Assembly: GCA_946699065.1 (NCBI GenBank)
Contig: CAMPDV010001765.1
Location: 39,082 to 103,081 of the forward strand
Reading direction: 5' to 3'
Length of the DNA stretch: 64,000 bases
Source: Loxodes magnus
Taxonomy: Eukaryota; Ciliophora; Karyorelictea; Loxodida; Loxodidae
The translations under genes and the position numbers were made by a program. Positions 12,854-24,880 of the stretch are shown here, piece by piece (within the stretch, counting starts at the first letter, position 1; every line of letters starts with the position of its first letter). The notes beneath the pieces are model-generated. The model made no database searches and had not been told where the DNA came from. It was given only the letters and a program-made list of their open reading frames with translations.

Positions 12854-13440
12854 TTTTGTAATATTAACTTAAAAATATTTTCTTTATTCATAAGACATTT
12901 TTTTTAGAATTTTTTTAAACGATTATTATTTTATTTTTAACTACTCGCTTTAATTTTTTTTTCTTTGATGATGAAACTTTTCATACTCTTTTGTTGATTT
13001 AACGCTTCTCCATGACATCCTTTTTTAGATCTGTCTTTTATCATACTGTTATTAAATATGCTATTATTTGAAATTCTATCTGTAAAAATTTAAAATATTC
13101 CCGGGATCATAAAAAGGAAGATTCGTGTAGTCTTTTTTCAAATGAGTTTCCGCTTGAAAAAATTCTTGTTATTTAAGTTTTTTTTTTTTGGATATTAATA
13201 GCAAAAGGATGTTGCTTTCAATATTATTTATAAAGAATTCTGCTTTTTTTTAATTTAAGTTATTTTTAACTTTTATTAAGAATGGCTCTTATTTTATTAT
13301 TATTTAAGATATCATTAATGAAAGTTTTGATTTCTTTTTTAATTAATTTAGATCTCTGTTCTATTTTTTTTCAATTTTTATTATAAAACCTTTGTTTTAT
13401 TTCAAAATTTTTTTATTTGTACTAGTAATATATTGTAAAA
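12854..13440. other. T-rich spacer
   Basis: Homopolymer-rich T/A sequence separates the end of the RING gene from the ORF1 relic. A small region near 13081-13150 has a little more G/C but no recognisable element. It may include the 3' untranslated region of the RING gene. Confidence 0.5.
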
Positions 13441-14431
13441 ATGTCTACTTCAAGAAGGGCTTATATATCGCTTCTCAGTACAGGAGAGAAACCAGAAGAA
13501 CATATTCTCATCAAGTCTTCTATAACTTAACGATCTTCTTAATAAAAATAACTAGAACTATCTAATAGATTAGAAGAACTTTAAAAAAATACTAACTTTT
13601 ACAGATTAATATAAAGCGAATCTTTTTACATCAAAGGACAAGTGAGAACTGAGGTAAATTTTCAGAACAGAAAAGTTAATACAGCTCTCAATCTCTATTG
13701 AAAACTGCAAAAAGTAACAATTTAATTGAATCGATAAAAATAATAACGAAAAAATAATAATAAACGAAAAAGTTAAAGTATGATAATTCAATTTAGATAC
13801 TATTACCTTTGCTTTAGACAATACTGAAATAGAACAAATGAAATCTGAGTAGATGAAATAGCTGATTCATCAACTTATTAGAAACATAAAAAGCTCGAAG
13901 AGGAATTAATCTCCTAGAAGGAAGAAATGCTTATAATAAGTCAGTAGTTGATAAATCATTAAGATGATGATGAAGTACATATGGTAGACCGGAGAGTTAA
14001 AGTCTTATTTATGAGCAATTGCAAGTTTTGAGAATGATATTTGAGTTAAGCAGAAGCAAGACTTGAAAAACTGAGTAAATTTAGATTCTAGACTCAATTT
14101 AATAGAAAATAATCTGTAGAAGCATTCTTAAGGAACTTTAATGGAAATAGGGAAATAAGAAAAGAGATTTCCTAGAGCAAAAAAAAGATGCTACATTTGC
14201 AACAGCACTTGAAATTTATGCAGGAAATGTCCCCAAAAGAAAAAAATAAGAATGAATTTCTGGATAATGGTTTACTACGAGCAACTGAAAAGCCAGCGAC
14301 GAAATTCTTTCTATCGGGTTCAAAAGAGAGAAGTCAAAAAAAAGAACATGCAATGAACGAGCAGTAACGATGTTTTATACATTTAAGACAGCATTTAGAC
14401 CGGAAGACGAACATTTATTTTAATGATTAAT
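13441..14431 (+). mobile_element. gag-like ORF1 relic, copy a
   Basis: The stretch is a diverged copy of the region at 22.8-24.2 kb. It has an ATG at 13441, a Glu/Lys-rich coiled-coil segment, a shared DDDEVHM motif near 13967-13983, and a zinc-knuckle relic CYICNSTWNLCRKC at about 14189-14230. The expected His of C-x2-C-x4-H-x4-C is Asn, and one Trp is encoded by TGA. The start and the knuckle lie in different frames, so at least one frameshift has occurred. ORF1 proteins of this kind bind element RNA. This copy is judged dead. Confidence 0.65.
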
Positions 14432-15204
14432 CATTTGCATTAAAAAAAATAAAACATATAACTGAATTTTATTATTTAAAAGAAAAAATGGGTAGAAAAT
14501 GCTTTTCTATGATAAATATATGCCATATAAAGAAAAAAATTTCAAATCGTTTTTCTTCATATTAAAGAAAATTTTAATTAAAAAATAAGAATACAAAGAT
14601 GAATAAAAATAAAAGTAGTATAGTTATTATATATCTAAAATAAAGAGAAGGATAAAAAAGTATAAAAGCATCAATTTATATAATTTATTTTAAAAAATTT
14701 ATGTCATATAGATTTTTTGCAAAATTAAAAAAACAATATGTTATAGATTTTTTTTCTATTTTTTAAATAATGTAAACTTATTAAAAATGTTATAGAAATT
14801 AAAAAAAGTATGAGGAAGAGGACATTTCTTTAAAAAAATACCCCTTTAAAGAGATCAGATATTTATAAAAATTTATGAATATGAGAAAAATACAAAATTA
14901 TAAAATTAAAGGATAATAAGATTTATTAAATCATCTTTAAGTAGAATTATCACAATTTTTATATTACCTTAATAATTATAAAAGATTTTAAGAATTAAAG
15001 TTCTATGGAAATTAGTAAATATGGAAATAAAAACAAATAAAATGGAGATATCTTTCTCAATAGATTTTTCTCTTATAAAATAAAAGTTTAAATAATTTTT
15101 TTCATTAATTTATTTACAAAAAAAACCATTTATTCTAAACATTCAAATTACCATCTAAAAACTATATATAGAATATAATATTACATAAAAAATAAAATAG
15201 TTAC
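14432..15204. other. AT-rich spacer
   Basis: Mostly A-rich sequence with no motif recognised on either strand. It separates ORF1 copy a from the S1 element. Confidence 0.5.
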
Positions 15205-15560
15205 TTGTTGTAGTCAGGAGAACTAGTAGATGCTCTGGTGCAGTGTATACTGCATTGCTAGTAATTTCTATGCGAAGCCGCCACGTGGACAAGATTTTAA
15301 AATTTTAATTTGCCCGATGGTTAGCATTATGAAATTTTAACTGAAGAGCTTACTAATTACAAATTCTTATTTGGATCTTAATCAAGAAGGAGCATTATGT
15401 TTAAAATTAAAGAATTATTAAAATAAACAGATTTCCCATCTGGAGAAGCAGATGTGACTCGTTGAATGACGACAAAAAATATGAGAGCATTTTTTTAATT
15501 TTTAAAGAGCAGAGCGACAAAAAGGTGCTACACGCTCTATTATCATCTTTTTTTTATTTT
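15205..15560 (+). mobile_element. S1 SINE-like element
   Basis: It begins with GTAGTCAGGAGAACTAGTAG, carries the shared head TGCAGTGTATACTGCATTGC, a CCACGTGGACAAG segment, a TTCTTATTTGGATCTTAATC segment, a GAGAGCATTTTTTTAAT segment, and ends in the 3' hairpin AGAGCAGAGCG ... GTGCTACACGCTCTATTATC. Its G+C content is clearly above the surroundings. Similar elements lie at 1.3, 18.0, 20.8 and 21.9 kb and inside each satellite unit at the right end. No protein is encoded, which with the length and copy number suggests a SINE. Confidence 0.7.
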
Positions 15561-16419
15561 ACTTATAATAAAATTGTTAAATCTAATGTATAAATTTAAG
15601 TAATCTGACGTTTTTTTTATGTTATTATGATATAAAAAATATAAAATTAAAGACATAAGCTATTTAAATAAAAAAATATGAGACTAAAACTAATAGAATA
15701 AAAATTTAGAAACGAAAATCAATTTAAAACACAAGAAATTTGATGTATATGAATTATAAAATAAAAGAAAAAAATAATTATAAAGTAAGAAATTTAAACA
15801 TTTTAGATAAAGATATATTTAAATAGAGAAAATTATCACTTTTTATTCATTTTTTTCATATTACTAATGAAATTTTTTAAATTATTTAAATTAAATAACT
15901 TTCTTTTAATTTATTTTCACTAAATTATAATTAATTTATTTAAATCAAAGTAATTATTCAAAAACAATGCTATTTTTCATTTTTCCAATTTTAGTTACAT
16001 ATTTTAAAGTTTTCTTATGCAACTTTTAAATTCAAAAAGATTCAAGTTCTTAAAAATTCTAAGATTTAGAAAATTTTGAGAAAAAGTAAAAAAATGGGAA
16101 TTTATTAAGAAAACAGATAAATCTCTAAGCGACTCTTCTTTATTTTATTATAAAAATGTTGCTTTTATTTGAGGCAAGTATAAGCAGGGGTTCTACTCTA
16201 TGCCAACAAAGAATTGGAACTACTACAATTAAAATAAATAAACTAAGTTTAGAGGTTACTAAGAAAATTATTAAAAAATTGTAGTGATTATCATTAAAAA
16301 AATTCTTTAGAATTCCACTTAAAAAACTTAATCATTCATTGAAACAGACATTAGTTGTATTACATTTTAAAAACGAAGGAATGTGTTTACAGAAATAAAA
16401 ATAAATTTATCACATTGAC
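15561..16419. other. AT-rich spacer with no firm gene
   Basis: The first half is A/T homopolymer sequence. From about 16141 the complexity rises and may already belong to the unrecognised open region that follows, but there is no motif that fixes a start. Confidence 0.4.
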
Positions 16420-17560
16420 TTCAATGAAAATATCTAAAATATCTTCTGATGAATAGTATATTTAAAAAAAACTATGATAATTAAAATATTTAAAATACAT
16501 TTTTCTAGTATTTAAATGAAGAAACCAAGTTAAATCCAACACATACAAAAAATACTCTAAAAAGAGAATAAATTAATTTAATTTACTGATAGTTAGGAAA
16601 TACGTAATAATAAGACCTGCTTATAAGCCAAATTATAAAATACATTATTATAAGAACTTGATGTTTTGAAACTAAAGATAATTAATAAATATAATAAAAT
16701 TTTAAATAATATTAAATAATTAAATTTAATCAGAAACATTAGCAAAGCAAGTAAAAGTCAATAATATAAAATCATAACTTTACTTAAACAGAACTCTCGT
16801 CTTTCCAGATATAAAAATTGGAATTTATTAATAACTATCTTTCTCGGTGTTAATAGGCGAGCATAGAAGAGTAGACTTGATTGCATATTAAGCTAAAAAT
16901 ACAACAGAATATTTAAGAATTTAAGAAGAAATTATACATATTTCTAAGTAGCAAGCTCAAATTTATATAGATAGTCTAACTTTCTAGATTCAATCTAATA
17001 AAGTGAATTAAAAAATTTTAACAGAAAGAATTGTTGAAATACACCAATAACTCTATGATCTGGAAATTCTTAATTAAAATCTTGATAAAGAAAATTATAT
17101 TTACGAAGTAAATCTTAATAATACTGAAGCAATTAAAATAGTTGTAGAGATAAATAAATGCAAGTAAAACTCTGCTTAGATTAAGTGAAAGTTGAAGCAA
17201 TTGATATTAGTGCCTAATATTTAAGAATGGAATATTTAACTAGTTAGTTCAAACTGAAGCAAAATTTAAATAATTTCTTATTGAACTATAGCTGATATAA
17301 CTTAGCATTAACTTGATAATTTTTCTTAAGTACTTCTAAAGCTAAAATAAAAATAATTACAAATTATAAGATTATTATAATCAAATATTCAGTATGTGTA
17401 ATTGATCAATGACCATGAACAATAAAATTAAAGGAAGTTAGACGTTTATTGTAGTATATCTGATTTTCAGAAATAATAATACCAAATTATAGTTCAGCAA
17501 GTGTTAAAACCTTTAAATTAAATTAGTAAATTTAAAATATTAAATTAAGTGACTTATATA
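16420..17560 (+). pseudogene. Unrecognised protein-like open region
   Basis: From ATG 16424 the frame stays open with TAA/TAG as Gln. The second half (about 16790-17560) has a balanced, protein-like composition, including segments such as VFPDIKIGIYQQLSFSVLIG and LYDLEILNQNLDKENYIYEV. Heptad-like Leu/Ile spacing suggests coiled coil. Several TGA codons fall within it. I do not recognise a family and cannot tell a functional gene from a relic. Its base composition is richer than the flanking spacers. Confidence 0.35.
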
Positions 17561-17608
17561 ATCATTAATCTAATTTTTAAATATTTACTTTATGATTTAT
17601 TACAAAAA

Positions 17609-17955
17609 TGACTAAATCTCAACTGTATAAAATTAGAATGAAATAATATAGCATGGAAAAAGAATCTATAAAGATGCTTAACTAAAATCGGAGATTAAAG
17701 ACCTATGTAATCTAATTCTTGGATTTATAGAACGGATATTGAAGAATTAATAAAGAAGTTTAGCTTTAGAAATAAAAAATTAACTTCATTTTTTAAATCA
17801 AAACAATTATAAAATTATAATTTTCTTTGCAACAGTAGAAAACAGATTTATTACACTATCATGCAAGTTAAATCGGGTTATATGTGATGATAATTAAATA
17901 GCTGATAGAATATATAGTTATCTAATATAAGAGTATGATTAATTACCTAATTTAT
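17609..17955 (+). other. Possible continuation of the unrecognised open region
   Basis: An ATG at 17609 opens another Gln- and Lys-rich stretch. A neighbouring frame contains NSWIYRTDIEELIKKFSF, which looks protein-like, but no family is evident. It could be the downstream part of the preceding region separated by a frameshift or an intron. Confidence 0.25.
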
Positions 17956-17972
17956 TATATATATTAAAAAAT

Positions 17973-18364
17973 ATGGATGTCAGTCGTGGTCAAGAGGACT
18001 AATAAATCATTTGGTGCAGTGTATACTGAATTGCAAATAATTTCTTACTAGATGCCACAACGTGGAAAGGTGGAGCAGCTCGGAAAAGACAAGCCTAACT
18101 TACCCGAAGGTTTTCGGAGCAGTTTGAACGTTTGCTGGCGGTCTGCTAATGACAATTCTTATTTGGATCTTATTCAAAAAGACTGAAGCATTTGGTTCAT
18201 GATTTGAGAATAATCTTTAAAATGTAGATTCCTCATTTGGAGTAGTTGATGTGATTCATTAAATAGAATGAAAACAAAAAGTATGAGAGCATTTTTTTTA
18301 ATATTAAATATTAATATTGAAAGAACTTCGCGCCAATGAGGTGCTACGCGCTCTATAATAATAT
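17973..18364 (+). mobile_element. S1 SINE-like element, longest stand-alone copy
   Basis: The element contains TGGTGCAGTGTATACTGAAT, CCACAACGTGG, a GCTCGGAAAAGACAAGCC segment, CCTAACTTACCCGAAGG, TTCTTATTTGGATCTTATTC, GTATGAGAGCATTTTTTTT and the 3' hairpin AACTTCGCGCC ... GTGCTACGCGCTCTATAATAAT. It matches the 15.2-kb copy across its length and the satellite core in its middle and 3' parts. It is GC-rich against an AT-rich background and has no coding potential. Confidence 0.7.
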
Positions 18365-19038
18365 TAATTTATTTATTATAACTTAGATATGAAAATATAA
18401 TTGTAATATATATATGTTAAGTAATAATTTAGTTGTTATCTTTATTATTAAATATCTCTATTAAATTCTAATTCACTTTAATTTATTTAAACCAGCGTAT
18501 AAAAAAATAAAATTTATTAACAAAAAAGTATTAAAAATTCCTAAGAAAAAGATTACATTTCTATTTTATAGATTTTTTAACGATACTCTTGCTAATTTAT
18601 GTAAAAGAAATTAAAAAAGAGAATTGCTTTTAAAATTAATGGTTGAAGTAAAAATTTATAAGATAATATTTGAGAATTAAATTTTAGATAACTTGCATTA
18701 ATTGATTTAATCAAACTACAAGAGAAGCTAGCAAACTTTTAAAATATAATTTAAATAAAATAAATAGCTAATAATCATAATAAATACAAACAAATTTTGA
18801 TATAATTAAATTATAAGAAATAAAACTTATATATTTAGTTATATTCTTATTAGCTTAATTTTAGTAAATTATAAATAAAAATAATTCTTAGTAAATTATA
18901 AGACAGAAAGAATATATTATAATTAGATTAATATATATTAAGTATGTTTCTCATAATTCATTGAAATATTAAAAGATCTTTACATTAGTGTTAAGTAATT
19001 TATATTTTAATGCTTTATTAATATTCATTTTATAAATA
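18365..19038. other. AT-rich spacer
   Basis: Nothing but A/T-rich sequence with short direct repeats of TAAATTATA type. No gene or RNA was recognised. Confidence 0.55.
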
Positions 19039-19455
19039 GAGGTCGGGCTCTTGTCTGCCGAAAAGGTATGTAGTGTAGACTGCATTACAAGTACTCTTTT
19101 AATAGATACAACCATAAATTAGTAAGAGAATGCGTTTGTGCGATAAGCCTTACTTATTTGAGGGTTCTCTCTATCGGTACGAGAATCTTGCCAGGAAGCA
19201 CCTAAGTCAAAATTTCATAGTTATCCTGCCTCTACATGTCGTTAATCTGGTCAGGAATGGGAAAAGCCTAAAGACATGACTGAGATAAGAAATTATTTTT
19301 TATTTAGAGGAAATTAAATAAACTGTACTATTTGACACAAGAATCGGATTATCCTATTACCTCTTATAACTCTTGCCTTTAGATTGACTCACAAGAAATT
19401 GAGAAAGAAGGTAATTAATTTTGGATCCATGCTAATTATTTATAAATTTTTAAAT
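19039..19455 (+). mobile_element. S5 SINE-like element
   Basis: A GC-richer block starts at GAGGTCGGGCTCTTGTCTGC and contains TGTAGTGTAGACTGCATTAC, which resembles the S1 head, then GAGGGTTCTCTCTATCGGTA. A reverse-complement fragment of the same element lies at about 23437-23600. It abuts an S3 element immediately downstream, so the two may be a composite or an insertion of one beside the other. The 3' boundary is arbitrary. Confidence 0.5.
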
Positions 19456-19812
19456 AGGGTGGAAAGCCCTTTCCTTTAGATACTGCTTGGAGGCCCTGTA
19501 AAGTAACTAAAAAATGAGCGCAAACGAAGGATAAATCGGAGGAAGAGAACTAATAGCAAGAGACTCACGAAGGAAGATTTGACAAGCTTGAGAACTCTGA
19601 ATGTCAGGAGAAAACTTTTTTCATCATAAGTTGGGGAAAGATGTACCCGTAATCGCATATTGCATCCTATACTTTGGAAGGAAAAATTATAGAGACGTAC
19701 TGCAGGAAGAGAAAACAAGGATAGAGAGATCCATAAAAAAAATTTCGACATTAAATAAAATTAATTTAAAGAGCTGTGCACCAACGAGAGTGCTATGCGC
19801 TCTATGATTCAA
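19456..19812 (+). mobile_element. S3 SINE-like element
   Basis: Nearly the whole element recurs in reverse complement at 33544-33895 and, more diverged, at 40290-40645. It starts near GGGTGGAAAGCCCTTTCC, includes GAGCGCAAACGAAGG, ATGTCAGGAGAAAACTTTTT and TTTGGAAGGAAAAATTATAG, and ends with the hairpin AGAGCTGTGCACC ... GTGCTATGCGCTCTATGATT followed by an (ATTT)n tail. Standard-code frames of 91 and 68 residues on the two strands are fortuitous. The 3' hairpin plus simple-repeat tail suggests mobilisation by a LINE-type reverse transcriptase. Confidence 0.7.
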
Positions 19813-20629
19813 TTTATTTATTATTTATTTAATTAATTTATCTATTAAAATAAAATTTAATACACTATAAATGATAAATCTATATACAATCAACAATACT
19901 TAAAAATCTCAAGATACGTAAATTATATGAAAATGAATTTTATCTACTAAAAATTGGTTTTAGAATTAGCTTTAATATTAAAATTAAAAAAGCAAATTTA
20001 AAATAAGCCAACAATAAATAATATAGTAGTTATACCTAAATTTATCAAATTTATTTAAAATGCTTAGAATGTTGCTAATAACTATTTCTATAATTATTTG
20101 GTTATTTATATGGTTCTATTTATTTAATTTATTTTAAGATATTTTAATTATTTTTATAATAAAGTATATCAAAATAAAAATATTATATATACTTAAGAAT
20201 AGTTAAAATTGTATTTTTCAGACTTTTAAAATTTTAATTAACAAGAAAGTTTTAAAGGCTATTATTTTGATTTTATATCTCTTTAGTTTAAAGCAAATTA
20301 ATAAAGATAAATTTATTTAAATTACATCTTAATTAAAAGATTTAAGATAATTATCTTTTTAATATTATATAGCAATTAAAAATCTAAAAATATAAGTAAT
20401 TAGGTTTAGAAGTTTAATTAAACCTTAATTCTGATATAGAAATCCTTTAGAAAAACTTAGGAAGTAATAACTTTAATTTTTTTAAACTTATAAAATGTTA
20501 ATACTTTTAAATAGAACTTAAGAATGCTAGAATGTTTAATGTTTTTTAATTTAGGCAAAAAATAATAAAAGGTAAAGATTCGCTTGAGATGCATTAGTTT
20601 GGATGTGCGCAATACCTCTTTTTAATATC
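19813..20629. other. AT-rich spacer
   Basis: After the (ATTT)n tail the sequence is A/T-rich and low in complexity up to the satellite patch. No gene was recognised. Confidence 0.5.
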
Positions 20630-20821
20630 TACATTTTTTTCAGCTTTATTTTCCCTTTCATTTAAGTTTCTACAATTTCTAAGAATGATGCTTTAAATTT
20701 TAAGCACTTGCTTTTTTATAAACCTTATATGATTAAAAAATTGCTTACCTTTTATCTGTCAATGTGTTTCTTTTTAAGCATTTTTCTTATTTAATTTCAA
20801 GTTTCTTATAAATATTATTAT

Positions 20822-21100
20822 AGATTGCACCTTCTTGGCGCGTAACCTTCGAAATTAAAAAAAATGTTCTCATACTTTTTGTCATCTATGAGTCACTTCC
20901 GCTTCTGGGGAATCTGCTCATTTAAATTATTCTTTATTTTTGAAACAAATGCTTCTTCTTGAATACGATTCAAATAAAAATTAGGAGATGTAAGTCAATT
21001 TTTCATACTGCAAGCCCTCTTGTTAGGCTTTTCCATCCTAGTGGTAATTACAATATTACTCGCTATACATCAGAGCGCCTACTAGTTCTTGTATATAATA
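20822..21100 (-). mobile_element. S1 core in satellite patch 2, unit 1
   Basis: Reverse complement of the S1 3' hairpin and body: CCTTCTTGGCGCGTAACC, TTCTCATACTTTTTGTC, TTGTTAGGCTTTTCCATCC and ACATCAGAGCGCC appear in order. It is part of the satellite unit rather than a separate insertion, because the same arrangement is seen in every unit. Confidence 0.6.
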
Positions 21101-21867
21101 AAAAATTTAGCATTTCTCAAAAAAAAGTTTCTAATATGTAATAATATAATCTAACTTACATATACTAATTCAAAAAGTAACTTAAATATTTGATTTATAC
21201 TCATTATTCAAGAGAAAACTAAACTAGTAAATAACTTAATATCTATAAGTTTAAGCAGCTTATAAATTACATTGTTTAATCATTTCTAATCTTTTTAAAC
21301 ATCATAATGTTTTTTTTCATCTTATTTTTAAAAATTATATTTTAAGTAGTTTAAAGAATAGGATTTAAAAATTAAACTCAATGCTTATGTAGAATCTATA
21401 GATCAGTAATAACAATAAAACTATTTTATTTTTTAATAAAAAGAGTCGCCTGTCAATTTCTTCCTCAATTTTTAAAACTATATTATAAAAGTATTGTAAT
21501 AAATTTCTAATTATTTTCTTCATTTATGATAATACTGAAAGCTTTCCATATTTAGAAATTTTTTTACTTGTGTTGTTAGTACACTTTTCTTTTTTTATTT
21601 TCTTTTTCCTTTAAAAAAATAAATTTATTAACCTATTTAATATTATTAATACTATTTTATATTATTATCCATTAATTATCTTTTTTATAACTTTTTCAAC
21701 TTTATTTTCACTTTTATTTACAATTTCTAAGAATGATGCTTTTAAACACCCTGGCTTTTTATAAACCTTGTATTATTAAAAAATTGCTTACCTTTTTATT
21801 CAATGTGTTTCTTTTTAAACAATTAAATATTTTTCTTATTTAATTCCAAGTTTCTTATAAACATTAT

Positions 21868-22115
21868 TATAGAGCGCTCCTTCTTGGCGCGCAGTCCTTT
21901 CAATAAAAAGTATTCTCAAATTTTTGTTTTATGAATTACTTCTTGGGAATCTGCTTATTTTAATTATTCTTTAATTTTGAATTAAATGCTCCAATCTTCT
22001 TGAATAAGAATTAGTAAGCCCATCAAACTTTCATACTACTCAAGTTGGGTTTTTCCGTCCTCGTGGCGATAATACTTGCTATTCATCAGAGCGCATATTA
22101 GTTCTCATGACTATA
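21868..22115 (-). mobile_element. S1 core in satellite patch 2, unit 2
   Basis: Reverse-complement S1 segments appear in order: AGAGCGCTCCTTCTTGGCGC, GCAGTCCTTTC, AAGTTGGGTTTTTCCGTCC and CATCAGAGCGC. It is shorter than the unit 1 core because of internal deletions. Confidence 0.6.
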
Positions 22116-22789
22116 CATAATTTAACATTTCAACAAATTTCTAATGTGTAATAGTATCTAAACTAGAGTAACTATTTGATACTCCTTTAGAGAAAACTAA
22201 ACTAGTTTCCACAGCTTATTTGATAAATTACATTTTTTAATCATTTCTAATCTTTTTAAGCATCATAAATATTTTTTTAATCTTATTTTTAAAAATTATA
22301 TTTTAAGTAGTTTAAAGAATAGGGTTTTAAAATTAAACTCAATGATAAAGGTTTAATAATTTACATTTGATAGAACTGAGACTCCTATAATGATATATTA
22401 ATCATTAATAACAATAAAGCTATTTATTTTTAAATCAAAAGAATAGCTAAGCTATCAATTTCTTCCTCCATTATTTAAAACTATATTAAAATATTTTAAT
22501 AAATTTCTAATTATTTTACTTTATGTATGATATGATAATACTGAAAGCTTTTCATATTTAGAATTTTACTTGTTTGTGTTGTTAGTAAATTTTTAAATTA
22601 TTTTTCCTTCAAAGAAAGTTAAAATAAGCTTATTTACCTATTTAATATTATAAATACTATCTTATATTATTATCATTTTATTCTCTATCCATTAAAATTA
22701 TTTATTTTGAAACAGTATTACTTAAATATTTAGATGCCATTATATAACTATAAAATCTAAAAGAGAATATTAAAGGGAATATAATAAAA

Positions 22790-24190
22790 ATGGCTGAATT
22801 CAAAAGGGTTTTTTGCAACCTCCTCAGAGCAAGAGAGAAAAATAGAAGTATTACCTCTTTCCACATTCTATCTCAACAAGTCTAAATTCTTCATGCCAAT
22901 ATATAAAAGTGCTAAAGAAAAAATACAGAAAAGAAAAGTTAATGCAACTCTCAATATTTCCATTGAAAACTGAAAAAGAGCCCATTCAACAAAAATAACT
23001 GAAAGTAAAAATTAAAAAATCAAAAATAAACTAAGAAGACTAAGTGCGATAATTCTATAGACCCTGACACCTTTGATTTAGATAAATAAATTAGCGTGGT
23101 ACCGCCATTATTTTAATCAGACTAATAATAAGGGAGCCAAATTTATTATGAATAGTAGTCTTGAAAATTTTCATGCTTTAACTGGTCTCTTTGATCATCT
23201 TCTTCTTCATTCCGTCTTTAAAATCAAAATTGATTGTCTTCAATCCAAAAATCTTGCAATTTTTCCGAAGGTTGGAGTTGGAAGGTATAAGAGGACATTC
23301 CGAACTTGCTTAAAATGTAGTAGTCTAAATAAATTCTTCTAGATAAAAGTTTTATTTGTCTCAACCATGTCTTTGATGCTTTTTAATTCATGATCAGATT
23401 AGCAACATGTGGATCCAAACAACTCTGAGACCTGAACATCAGTACTATTAGTCGGATTCTCGTATTGATAGAGAGAACCCACAAACAAGTAAGATATATT
23501 TCACTATGGGAACACCCTTGATTGTTTATGGTTACAATTATTGCAAGAATACTTGTAATGCAGACATGACTGTACCGGATTATCTATTCAGCTGATTAGA
23601 GTCGAGAATCCATTTAAAAAAATTATTATATTAAATTTGAAATAGAACAAATAGGCTCTTAATAGATGCATCAGCTAATTTGATAAATTTCCAAAAAATC
23701 AAAAAAATTGAAGAGGATTTAAATTCGTAGAAGTTAAAAAATTTCAAAATAAATCAAAACCTCATAAAATATATAGACGATGATGAGATTCATATGATAG
23801 GCCTAAGAGCTAAAGTATATGTCTTTGAATGAATAGAGAGTTATAAACAAATAATGAGAGAGCAATATGAAAAAATTGAGTAGAATTGGATCCAAGACTC
23901 TAATAAATGCAAGAAAATTAGCAGAAAGAGTTTAAAAATGACCTCCACGAAATAGAAAAATGAGAAAAAAATCTCAAGAAAAGAAAAAGATGCTACATTT
24001 GCAACAGCACGTAACATTTGTGATTTAAATATCCAAGACAAAAAGAATAAGAAATAATATTTGACGAAATATTAACTTCTATAAATCGAAAAAAAAGGCT
24101 TCTGAATATCATAATTAATAAAATAGAAAAATAGAAAAATCTGGAGAAAGAAAAAAGAATTGATGACAAGATGTAAAATAAAATATAATT
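22790..24190 (+). mobile_element. gag-like ORF1 relic, copy b, interrupted by an insertion
   Basis: ATG 22790 begins MAEFKRVFCNLL, matching the N-terminus of copy c (MERFKRGFCNTS). Homology with copy a is clear before about 23087 and after about 23636. Between these lies some 550 bp absent from copy a. The downstream part has the DDDEIHM motif (about 23778-23796), a coiled coil with a TGA-encoded Trp, and a knuckle relic CYICNSTQHLWFKY at about 24002-24043 in which the last Cys has become Tyr. Trp of the HLW motif is TGA. Nonfunctional because of the insertion and the lost Cys. Confidence 0.65.
23088..23636. mobile_element. Insertion within ORF1 copy b, containing an S5 fragment
   Basis: Comparison with copy a shows that sequence between DLDK (copy b) and the next shared EIEQ-type segment has no counterpart. 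The right part, about 23437-23600, is the reverse complement of the S5 head, with TTGCAAGAATACTTGTAATG and GAACCCACAAACAAG. The left part is of unknown origin. Target-site duplications could not be fixed. Confidence 0.5.
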
Positions 24191-24573
24191 TAAGATTTAA
24201 TGCAAGACAATTAGAAGTTAGGTATATAAATTTTAATATTTATAAATCAACTTTTACTTTTAACTGAAAGAATAACTATCTTAATGATTAATGAAGCATA
24301 TGATAAGAGAAATAATCTTCATCTATAAAAATAAATTTTTTCTTAAATTTCCTCAAATATAAATTTTAATAATTATTAATTATTAATTATTAATATTTGA
24401 TAATCTCATGCAAATCTCAATCAGTAATTTTAATTTTTTTATTTATTTTTAATTTACTTTTTTCAATTATTCTTTCATTTTTATTTTTACACTCTATTTT
24501 TAATATAAAAATATGTCCTATATTTTTTGATTTTTTTTAATTTTCATTATTTTTATTATATATAAATTAATAA
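24191..24573. other. AT-rich spacer
   Basis: A/T-rich sequence including a TTAATTATTAATTATTAAT run. Nothing recognised. Confidence 0.5.
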
Positions 24574-24880
24574 AGAGGAGCAATCTTCCAGCTGACAATA
24601 ATTTAAGATCTGGCACCAGGAAGTACCCTTGGGCGAAGAACCGAATAATAATCTTGGTAGGAGCCAAGAGAGAAGATAAAGACTAAAGAGGCATCAAGTA
24701 ACGTTATTGATATAAGATGCCAGATACTAAAGTCTCTTAGGGAGCATTTCGATCACCTATAGAAGACAAGACTCGCCAAGGATGCTAGCACTGTGGAAGA
24801 CTTCAGAAAATAATTTTTTGGCTTTTAATCTTTATTAAAGAACTGCGCGACATTGAGATGCTACGTGGTCTCTAATCTTA
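24574..24880 (+). mobile_element. S2 SINE-like element
   Basis: An inverted relative lies only 700 bp downstream (25578-25885). Shared segments include GCACCAGGAAGTACCC, AATCTTGG, GAGGCATCAAG, GGATGCTAGCAC and the 3' hairpin AGAACTGCGCG ... GATGCTACGTGGTCTC. The family differs from S1 and S3 in its body but has the same type of hairpin end. Confidence 0.65.

Larger units (their letters stand above)
20630..22720 (+). repeat. Satellite patch 2, about two diverged units
   Basis: Two copies of a roughly 0.95-1.05-kb unit lie in tandem, in the same orientation as the array at 58.4-64 kb. Landmarks repeat: ACAATTTCTAAGAATGATGC (near 20668 and 21720), the reverse-complement S1 hairpin (about 20822 and 21870), and AAATTAAACTCAATG (about 21370 and 22336). 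The units are longer than the 775-bp units and diverged from each other by substitutions and indels. Confidence 0.75.

Noticed and set aside
19476..19807. Two overlapping small proteins (91 and 68 residues) at 19.5-19.8 kb and counterparts at 33.5-33.9 kb
   Set aside because: They span opposite strands of a noncoding SINE-like element ending in a hairpin and an (ATTT)n tail. The diverged third copy does not preserve them.
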